From: Annona cherimola
Lineage: Eukaryota > Streptophyta > Magnoliopsida > Magnoliales > Annonaceae
Length of the DNA: 64,000 bases
Direction: 5' to 3'
NCBI GenBank assembly: GCA_030490835.1
Contig: CM059975.1
Location: 37,666,133 to 37,730,132 of the forward strand
The notes beneath the pieces were generated by a model, which saw nothing but the letters and a program-made list of their open reading frames with translations, was not told where the DNA came from and made no database searches. Position numbers and translations under genes: made by a program. This document shows, piece after piece, positions 53,639-64,000 of the stretch (within the stretch, counting starts at the first letter, position 1; every line of letters starts with the position of its first letter).

Positions 53639-56317
53639 TCAGGAAATTTTCATAACATCAGGAAATTTATCAGCAAAGGCTATAGCTCTGTTAACTGGTT
53701 GAAGGGTTTTATTTTTTATTTGGAATCCCAAAAAGGTTATTTCTATCTGAAATAATTTCATTTTTCTTTCAGACAAAACTAATCCATTTTGAAAGATTAT
53801 ATTTTTGAATGTCTTTAGATGTTTCCAGTGTTGTTGAATAGAATAAGAAAACACTAGAACATCATCAATGTATACAATTATAAAATCACTATAGTTGTAA
53901 AATATATCATTCATAATTTTTTGGAATTCTGATGGGGCGTTTTTTAATCCGAAGGGCATAACATTCCATTCATATTGCCCAAAAGGGACATTGAATGCTT
54001 TCTTATATTTATCTTCTTCAGATATTTGGATTTGCCAATATCCTGATTTTAAATCAAACTTTGAGAATAATTTAGCTTTTATAATTCTATTTAACAAATC
54101 CTTTTTATTAGGCAAAGGGTACCTAATCCATTCTAGGACTTTATTTAATGGTTTATAGTTTATCACCAGCCTAGGAGTTCCTCTTTCTAACTCAGCTGCG
54201 TTATTAACATAGAAAGCAGAACAACTCCAAGGAGATTTACTTGGTTTTATTAATTTTTTATCAAGTAAACCTTTTATTTCCTTTTTACAATAATCAAGAA
54301 GGTCTTTATTCATTTGAATTGGCCTAGCTTTAGTTGGAATTTTCTCCTCTTTAAATTCTTTTATATAGGGTAATTTTACTATATATTGTTTTCTAGTCCA
54401 AAAAGCATTTGGAACTTCTGAACAAACTTCTTTAATTAATTTTTTCCTGAATTCTTCTATGTGTGGTTTTAACGGACCATTTATTTCCTTTTCTATATGT
54501 TTTATAGTATTTTTGTCTTGAAGATGACACAGGAAATTCCTTTTATAATTTAGAGTATCTTTTAGTTCGGCTAGCAAAGAAGCCTCTGGGGGTTTTATGA
54601 AGGCAAACATGGTTTCATTGGTTTGAATACCTTCATCAGTTACTGAAAATGGTTTTATCATTTGAAGGAATGGTGTTCCTAATATAATTTTTTGTTGCAT
54701 ATTTTTTATTAATATAAACGATGTTTGTAGACACAATTTTTTATTGCAAATTCTTGCAGATGACAATTTATACTTTACTGCCATATCAGTTCCATCTGCA
54801 GTGGCTATAGAAGAATTTGTTGATTCAAAGTATTTTGGAGGAATCATCCCTTCATTTATACAGTTTAAATCTGCTCCGGAATCAACTAGAGCAATAAGGC
54901 TTACGGAGAAGTCTTCTGGGAAATCCTCAATTTTTAGAGTTATTTTAATATACCATTTTTGAGATATAATTCGCTGTGCTTCATTACACATTATAGATAT
55001 TGAATTGTTATCATCGATTTCTTTTAATTTTGAAGTTTCGGCATTATTTTCTTTTAGAATTTGTCGAAAATGATCTTCAAATTCATCTTCAACCTTTTCT
55101 TCTTGTTCCAAATTTATAGATAACTCTTTTAATTCTAAGATTTGAATTCTAGTTTTTAACTCTGAAATCTCCTTTTTCATTTCTTTAATTTCCTGCGATA
55201 ACTCATAGGTGGAGGTTGGCTTTGGCATATCTTTAATATATTGTCTTTGGTTTTTAATAATATGAAGAATAGATGAGGTTTCTGGTAATATAAATGATTC
55301 AGTTGGTTTTGACATTTTTAAATATTTATTTAACAATTCAACTTTCTGATTTGGATCTTCAATTTGATTTATAAGATCAAGAAGCATTTGGTTTGAATTA
55401 TTTAACATATTTAATGAGTAATATCCTGAATCAGATGAGGTTTGATATTCAGGGTGGCTAAAAGAACATTGACAATGATGATTATCTGATTCTTTGTTAT
55501 TGATCTCATTTAACTCATATTCACTTTCACTATCCGTTGAATCATCTGATTCACTTTCGGAAGTGACAACTAATTGATTTAATCTCTTTGATATTTCTTC
55601 AGCACTCAACGTTTTATCTCCAAGTAATTCTCTTACTTGATTTTTATAGCATTTGGAAGCATAGTGACCAAGTTTTCCGCATTTATAACATTTAATTTCT
55701 TTTACGTTCTTCTTTTGAGAAGGCTTCGGCCTGTAATTTTTAAATTTCTTTTTATTATAATATTGTTTTGGAGGTTTCTCTTTAAAGGATTTTTTGTATT
55801 TCTTTTCATATTTTTTAGCTTTAAGAAATTTAGATTTTTTCATTATTCTTTGAACAGGGGTCTGTTCTATACCATAATTTGAACAGAATATGGACAAGTC
55901 TTGAGATTTTAAAAACTTGGATTCATGTATATGTTTTTGATTGCATAATTCTATAGCAACTTGTTTGATTTTAGTAAATAGTAATCCCCATGTATAATTT
56001 TTATATTTTAGCTTTCCGTCATTTTCTTGTTTTATTAATGTTTTAACTTTAGACTCAAATACTGATGGAAGACCTTGTAGAAATTTTTCTTTATATATAT
56101 CTTGATTTCCATCTTCTAGAATTAGCAAATCTGTGAGATAGACATCCTTATACCATCCGTATTTTGTCATATTTTTACATCTTAATTTTAATAATCTTTC
56201 TCTTATAACAGATTGATAATCTTCTACAGTTCCTAGGAATTGATAAATTATAGTACTAATTAATGTGTTTACTGGGTCTGCATCTTTTAATATCTTTTGT
56301 TGTGTTTCAGTTTTTAA
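53639..56317 (-). pseudogene. pararetrovirus polyprotein, copy B, 5'-truncated, RNase H deleted
   Basis: Same as copy A from the coat region on: knuckle CYKCGKLGHYASKC (about 55660-55700), retropepsin LVDSGADLNC, RT with YIDDV, ending PDVMKIS at the same deletion junction. The open frame begins at the truncation (about 56317); the first ATG is at 56170. It differs from copy A in a few residues, such as KHIHESKFLKSQ versus KHMDESKFLRSQ. The left part of the polyprotein and the movement protein are missing. Confidence 0.9.
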
Positions 56318-56621
56318 AAAAAGTGCGTAGATAATGAAATCTAAAGAAATCGTTCAAATTCTCTAAACTGAAATGTTGAAAATGATTTTTGAGACCATTT
56401 AGGACAATGATGAACAAACGGTCAAAATTTAAGAGAACAAGAGATATGGAACCTTTTTATTGAAGGTATTAGCTGAACATAATGTTTAAACTGTACAAAT
56501 CATGTCGCAAGTAGGCCCTATTTTGGCCTATCTTGCTATCCAGATTTAGATATTTATCAATGTGATGATGATTTGATGAATATCTTGCTTGATTATGATG
56601 GTCTAATGCTAGATAAGATAT
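56318..56621. other. host sequence between the viral cluster and the CACTA-like element
   Basis: AT-rich, with no gene or motif recognised. The viral copy B ends in GTTTCAGTTTTTA and host-like DNA begins with a run of A. The segment ends with ATA, the proposed target duplication of the next element. Confidence 0.5.
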
Positions 56622-57163
56622 ATACACTACAAAAAAAGATATCAAAATCAGCAACTTTAAGTAGCAAATTTGGAGTTGCTGCATTTAAAAATAAATGCAT
56701 CAATATGTCTTTGCAAATAGAAGTATCACTATATGCAGCAAATTCTGATTTGGCTGCATATGAAAATAAATGCAACAATATGTCGTTGAATATAAAAATA
56801 TTATTTTATGCAAAAGAAATTTGCTGAATAATATACTGCCAAAAATTTGAAAGTGTAGAGCCTATAATTTTTCAATAATGTGATTTCTAAATTTAAATAA
56901 ATAATATTATTGTTTTGGAGTTGATAAAAAATAAATTATTTTTAAAAATTAATCAGTTACAACTTACAAGAACATGGCCCCGGTTGATGAGCGCCAAACC
57001 GCTCAGATGATCGTCTTCTCTTGTAACTAGAAATGTCTAGGGGTTCTGTCTTAAAAAAAAAAAAAAAAGAAATGTCTAGGGGTTTTCGATTTCCCTCAAA
57101 TAGTGGCAGAACCTACACCGGCTTCTCTCAAGCACAGGAGCTCCGCTATTCAGAGAACCGGAA

Positions 57164-57501
57164 ACGGTAATTCCTTCGACCTTCTTGTATTCTCTGATTT
57201 TTGAGTTTTCAAGTTTTCACCGTCGGATGATTCATCTAGTCGTATCATCCGATCTCAGTCATCCCACAAGACATTTCGGATCACGAAGAAGCTGATAAAG
57301 AAGATGAGGCAGAACTGCCCCATTCCTCGCTGGATCCGCATGGGGACTGACAACACCATCAGGTTTTTAATCTCTCTCCTCTCCTTCTCCGAGTTTCTCT
57401 TCCCTCTCTCTTTTGCTTTTTACATCATTTTTTTGTGCATGTGTATCCTCAGGCACAATGCCAAGCGCAGGCACTGGCGCCGCAGCAAGCTGGGGTTCTA
57501 A
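57164..57501 (+). pseudogene. RPL39: 60S ribosomal protein eL39 gene relic, introns kept
   Basis: Exon 2 57259-57362 reads [19 protein letters not shown] and TDNTIR. After a 90-bp GT-AG intron, exon 3 57453-57501 reads [15 protein letters not shown] and ends in TAA. This is eL39, a 51-residue protein of the large ribosomal subunit. The first exon would contribute only the start codon; at the expected place, just before a GTAA donor (57164-57166), the sequence is ACG. At least seven residues differ from the nearly invariant plant protein, several of them Arg/Lys/His sites that contact rRNA. The introns show it is a DNA copy, not a retrocopy. Very probably dead. Confidence 0.88.
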
Positions 57502-58989
57502 TTCCATCTTAGGCTGTGCCGCATCTACCTTAATTTCGCAGTGCACTTTGATGGATCTTTGAAAGGATTATAGTTCAAAATTGCGTATCGAGTGGGATTT
57601 CCTCCAAAAATAGTTTGTCTGGATACCTTATTGTTGGATTCTGAGCATCTTTCATCGTATCTAATTTCTCTGTTTCACACTTCTTGGCTAATGGCCTATT
57701 TCAGGTCTAGATATTCAGTGTTCATTTCACCTTTTCCTTTGTGGCAGCTGCCTTATTATCGTTAGAAACTCGATGCAGTGGGAGGGATTTCTAACACCTC
57801 TGTACGCTCCACTGCATACTTCTCTGAACATATCTGATTCGAGTCCCTGTTCCTGCATCTGTTAGTACTCACAAATTGATTTTTCATTTTTTTTGGTATG
57901 CACGCATTTATGGTCTTCATTATTTTATTCTTTATCATTTGTTTTGGTGCCACTTATTATGATTTTTCAGTTCTGCATCTTCATGGTTGACATCTGTTTG
58001 CTATTGCTCATTCCTATATTTATTTTCGAATAACTTCTTTACCTCGTATGCCATCTAGATCCATATGGTTTGTGGTACCTTTTTAATCTTGTGAATAATC
58101 TGCCTACTCTATCATTACGTGAGTCTTTATAAGAGCCTTTTTTCATGATCGTTTCTTCATTTTATGGTTCTTTTTAGAATTTGTGTAAATAAAAGAGGTT
58201 GTGATTAGATCAATGTTTGAGAATGGATTGCTCAAATGAACGAAATTACTGTAGTTCAGAATTTGTTGGAAGGCTTATGGTGAGATTTATTTTTCTATTT
58301 TGTAATTTGATGTATGGAAATCTATATAGCTGGAATCAGTGAATGGAAAGTGTTGTTATCCTTTGAATTTTTGGAATGGAATATCTGAATGAATATAGTT
58401 ATTTTATTTCAAATTTGTTAGAGTTCTCTTTGTATGCAGATTCCTCTCTTTTTGCAAATTAAACATGACAAATCTATATGATATATAATGCTGTTTGTGC
58501 TTTCATGAAAAAGGATTGCCAAAACTGCATATTCGTTGCTGAAATAAAATCCTGTTAAGAGTGACTTTTTGTAGTTTCGATTAGATTCTGTGCAAATAAA
58601 AATGGTTGTAATATGTTCAATGATTGGGAATGGGATGCCTGAATGAGTAAGGTCATTGCAGTCAAGAATTCGTTGAGATGCTCATTGAGATGCAGATATT
58701 TTTCATTTAGGACATTTGGAATTTATAAATGAAAGGTCAGGATCTTATGCCTATTGGATTTGTTTCAGTTGCTGCCATGTTGGCTTTCTATTTTAATAAT
58801 GTAGATGTGACTTCATTCTTGCGTATAAAATAAAATTCTGTTAAAAGAGGTTATAGATTCCTGCAGGGAAAATTGGGCAGTTGGGTGTTCAGTTCACGTT
58901 TAAGAAGAACTCAACTAAAAATGAAGTATGTAATGGCAAAATTTAAGAAGACTTAGGTGAGTGATAATTTGCAACATTCCCTCTTACTA
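57502..58989. other. interior of the CACTA-like element; no gene seen
   Basis: Intron- or intergenic-like AT-rich DNA between the two captured gene relics. It contains two similar stretches (58160-58290 and 58570-58700: TGTGTAAATAAAAG..., GGAATGG, GAATGAG...), suggesting an internal duplication. No coding region was recognised. Confidence 0.5.
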
Positions 58990-59415
58990 TTATTGGAATA
59001 TGGATTCATCATTAATAAGGAGCCAGGGTGGCAGGTCTCATTCATTAATGGAATTGTGATGGTAGAAGGTGCTGGAGCATCTATTCATGGAAAATTTAGA
59101 GTTTTCACAGAGGATGCAGTAAGTGTGGGGGTCCTCTCTCATCAAAAAAAGTCATAAGTGTCTTGCTTTCCTTTGAGTTGAGTAATAAAGTAATATACAA
59201 TTGCAGCAAGAGACTTCAGTGACTAAATGTTCCTTTTCCTTCTGTTTGTGGGCATTTACATGTGTAGGTGTTTGCTATACCAGAAACGTCACTGGGACTG
59301 TTTTGCAGGAGAATACGTGGGTCTCATTGGAGCCATGTTGGATGCAGCTGAACTAGTTGCATGTGGCCTTGCAACTCATTTTCTTCTGCCATTAAACACA
59401 TCTTTTGGCATCTAG
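58990..59415 (+). pseudogene. 3-hydroxyisobutyryl-CoA hydrolase-like gene relic (crotonase family)
   Basis: Exon-like piece 1 ends at a GT donor at 59118/59119 and reads VSFINGIVMVEGAGASIHGKF followed by RVFTEDA. Piece 2 starts after an AG at 59267 and reads VFAIPETSLGLF, then in another frame GEYVGLIGAMLDAAELVACG and LATHF. These are the oxyanion-hole and PET-GLFPDVG regions of plant CHY1-type hydrolases of valine breakdown in peroxisomes and mitochondria. A deletion of about 16 codons and a frameshift lie between the last two. The rest of the gene is absent. It is carried within the CACTA-like element. Confidence 0.78.
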
Positions 59416-60337
59416 TTGATTAGATCGTGGTTTCCACGCCCAATTATTCGGTTCATTCATTCTTGCAACAAAAGCTTACAATAATTCGGATTTGATCAAT
59501 TTACATAACTTTTTTTCTTTCCATATTTTGTCCCTTCTATCAGGTTTATACAATTTCAGAAATTGATGGTGCTGAGTACTCTCAAGAAGCCATTTTTCAA
59601 TAGTGCAATGATAGCTACCCAAGGCATAACAATGTGCAGCCAATATCTAGGACAAATTTTTAAATAATTGTCTTACAAATTTTATTTGCGCTTGTAGAAT
59701 TGATTAAAAGTGTAAAGTGCAATTTGCTTTGCTAATGAAGTTGAACAAATTTTTCTACGATATTTGATTAGATTTGTTTTGTTTTGATGATTTTTATTTT
59801 CTTTATATTGATGTTGTTGTATGTTGATGAGTGAATTTCATAGACTATTAATATTAGAGGTGGTTGATACATTAGCTAAATTAGCTATATATTAAGTATA
59901 AAAGTAATGTTGTAGCTTTTTATTTTACACGTAGCAAAATTATGTTATATAGGCAAATAAATTCTGTTATATGTTTCTAATATATGTAGCAAAATATTTT
60001 TATCTCATATTTAACATATGCAGCAAAATGTTGCTGCTCATATTTAATATATGCAGCTAATATATGCAGCAAAAAATTGCCGCTGCTGTAATTATATGCA
60101 GCAAAAATTCTGCTGCCTATTTGTAAAGGAGGCAAAAATTTGATGTAAAAAATGGTTGCATTAAGTGGCAATGTAAGCAACAACTTTATAAGTCGCTACA
60201 TATAGCTAAATGCCACCAAGTATATGTAGCAAGCTGGCAACAATGTTTTTTCTGTTGCATATAATTGTATGCAGCAAGTTTAAGGCTTTATGCAGCGAAT
60301 CTGGTTGCTACAAAATGAAAATTTTCTTGTAGTGATA

Positions 60338-62155
60338 TGATATAATCTTAATATACATAATGACTTATGGGCATGGATTGCATGATATACGACGTTTGAA
60401 AATTCAGTTTTGCATGTATATCATATCCACATTAAACAAATTCAGGATCTATTTGTTGGATGATCAAATGACCACAATTTGGCTTGAAATTTAGTATGCA
60501 CCTGACCTGATGTATGTCGTTTAAAATACCCTTGATGGATTTTAAAATTCATGCTAGTTAATACATGATTTGATGATGACAAGTCACTGCCATGAAGGAG
60601 GTTAATTGACGGTAAATAGTTGTTAGGATAAATACTCGTTGCAAAAATTCGTCAAACACATGAGAAAACGATGAAATCCATAAAATTTTAAAAGCTCACT
60701 CAGTATCATATCATGTGTACCCTATATATCATGTGTGAAGTGTTAGATTGCAAAAAATAGCAAATAAATAAACTCATATAAAACAGTCCTTAGTGATATT
60801 CAAAGGGCCAGTTTACAAGTCCGGTCTTTAGGAGCAGAATGGGTCATCAAGTGATTGTTTTGTATGAAAATTTGCAAAAAATGTAGATGAAAATGGACCC
60901 CAAGTTTCTGAATAGTAGACTGATCAAACTGTCAAGGGTACAGTTTTCATATTTTAGAAATTGGAAGCTGAAAAATACTTCAAATTTTTTTAAAATGTAC
61001 AGCAATCTATATACGCACATATATATTGATGTCCCATGAGTTTCCGCATAGACTTATGTAAAAAGATTTTAAGAAAAATGAAAAAGTCCCACTGTCATTT
61101 GATTAAAGTCTTATTGAATGAGATTTTTTATGATGATTTTGTTTGAATTGATAAATAACATCTAAAAATTTTGGAAGGGTTTAGAAGTTGGTATATCTTG
61201 TTCTAGAGGATAGTAATGGTTTTTCGAAAAAAATTATAAAGAGATGAAAATGAATTAGCCTGAAATAGGACTACCTAAAAACACATAAGTGAAGCCCAAA
61301 GATTAACTTAACTTTAGCTTAATTTTAGACAAAACAAATAAAGTCCAATTTTTATAAATCATATTATATATGTACCTACCATCATCTTATGTATATTTCG
61401 GGTTGTATACTAACTCATTAATTGACCAACTCACCTACTATTTAATATCAGCTGTTGCATGTATACGTATTTTCGCATTTATTTTCTTGCTCCACATTGC
61501 GTGCGTCTTAATATTTAAGCCCAATAATTTGCCCATCATAACGTTAACAAATAAAGTCTTACACGCTGCACTCTTATTATAATGAGATACAAAAGAATAT
61601 ATAATAGCATTATATCATTTTAGATCTCACGTGTAATCAATTTTAATAAAAGACTACGTTATTTCTCTTAACTGTTCAAAAGACAATACAAGAAGTTATT
61701 ATATGTAGTCACCTATTTCATGTCAAAATGTTAATTTTACTTAAATTTGACTTATGCAGCTAACTTTCAATATTATTTCTAGCCAAATAATCATCATTAT
61801 TTGTAACTAAATATACATGGTTATGAGTAACGTCATATTTTTTTTGTCCATGAAGAATATCATATTTAGTTGCAAATAATATCAAAATTTGCCTCATTTG
61901 AGCACATACCACACCCTTTTGCAACCAAATTAATATATAAGCAGCCAACTTTAATTTACATGCAGCTGAAAAAGGTAGCTATATTTAGTATTGTTTGTTG
62001 TAGTGAATACAAACAAAAATACAATGCAATCAATAAAATCAAAAAAGCATTAATTGAATACAATAATAAAATATTGTAATCTTCACTTATTGCCTCAAAT
62101 TAAGGACCTAACTAACATGGCAGTCTGGATAAATTCACTGCTGATAATTAATTAA
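60338..62155. other. intergenic; from about 60840 the duplicated 3' flank of the peroxidase gene
   Basis: No gene is seen. 60840-62155 matches 26750-28473 segment by segment, apart from the 280-bp gap already noted. A piece near 61965-62005 (TGCAGCTGAAAAAGGTAGC...TTGTTGTAGTG) resembles a CACTA-type end and is present in both copies of the block. Confidence 0.65.

Positions 62156-64000
<1,845 letters not shown>

Larger units (their letters stand above)
43211..56317. mobile_element. endogenous pararetrovirus cluster (Caulimoviridae, Florendovirus-like), rearranged
   Basis: About 13 kb made of one near-unit-length minus-strand copy (A, 43211-49705), a mosaic of small pieces in both orientations (49706-50300), a plus-strand segment (about 50204-52007), and a partial minus-strand copy (B, about 52008-56317). 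A movement protein, CX2CX4HX4C knuckle, retropepsin, RT and RNase H, and no integrase, point to Caulimoviridae. A second ORF after RNase H with no known relatives is the layout described for florendoviruses. There are no LTRs. Every reading frame is interrupted or deleted somewhere, so no copy here is complete. Confidence 0.85.
56625..60334. mobile_element. non-autonomous CACTA-like transposon (3.7 kb) with captured gene pieces
   Basis: Left end CACTACAAAAAAAGATATC (56625), right end TTTTCTTGTAGTG (60334), which as reverse complement is CACTACAAGAAAA. Both are flanked by ATA (56622-56624 and 60335-60337), the 3-bp duplication expected of CACTA elements. Subterminal regions on both sides hold repeated GCAGCAAAA / TTGCTGCAT motifs (56660-56825 and 59930-60310), typical of transposase-binding arrays. 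No transposase is present. Inside lie an eL39 gene relic and a hydroxyisobutyryl-CoA hydrolase-like relic. Confidence 0.78.

Noticed and set aside
43211..56317. Gypsy or other LTR retrotransposon instead of pararetrovirus
   Set aside because: No LTRs and no integrase; a 30K-type movement protein and ORF2 after RNase H fit Caulimoviridae.

Overview
This window is nuclear DNA of a flowering plant, most likely a dicot. The evidence is a class III peroxidase gene with the usual four-exon structure, Ty1/copia and Ty3/gypsy LTR retrotransposons, a CACTA-type DNA transposon, an intron-containing eL39 ribosomal protein relic, and a block of integrated Caulimoviridae DNA. It is mostly repeats. The only cellular gene that looks intact is the peroxidase running off the right edge. 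No tRNA, rRNA or CRISPR was found.

Layout. 1-4832: the 3' end of a plus-strand copia element (broken pol, 3' LTR) that landed in an older, oppositely oriented LTR of the same family. 5343-25628: one gypsy element on the minus strand (TSD GTAGC, LTRs of about 2.4 kb), split by a complete copia element on the minus strand (10729-20788, TSD ATATC). Both are full of stops and frameshifts. The copia LTRs carry a degenerate array of GTCGAC and TGCGACTT dyads. The inner copia also has an extra post-pol ORF preceded by a second, smaller copy of that array. 25917-26620: a small terminal-inverted-repeat element rich in CCCTAA motifs. 26750-37533: a duplicated block holding a dead peroxidase copy (stop, frameshifts, a 4.5-kb insertion in exon 2, a 2-kb insertion in intron 1). 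Inside and beyond it are tandem 255-bp units derived from an LTR/primer-binding-site junction (32991-33938, 39750-40446).

43211-56317: a rearranged cluster of endogenous pararetrovirus, best matching a Florendovirus-type layout (movement protein, coat/zinc knuckle, protease, RT, RNase H, then an ORF2 of unknown function). Two minus-strand copies share one deletion that removes RNase H and the start of ORF2. Between them is a mosaic with an inverted repeat of 281-bp arms and a 203-bp loop, and a plus-strand piece that still has RNase H. 56625-60334: a CACTA-like element (TSD ATA) carrying captured pieces of two cellular genes, eL39 and a 3-hydroxyisobutyryl-CoA hydrolase-like gene. 60840-64000: the second copy of the duplicated block, with the apparently intact peroxidase.

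The elements do not form a pathway. They record a sequence of events: duplication of a peroxidase locus, nested retrotransposition, gene-fragment capture by a DNA transposon, and viral integration with template-switch-like rearrangement. The viral hairpin is the most likely part to have a present-day role, as a source of small RNA, but that is an inference.
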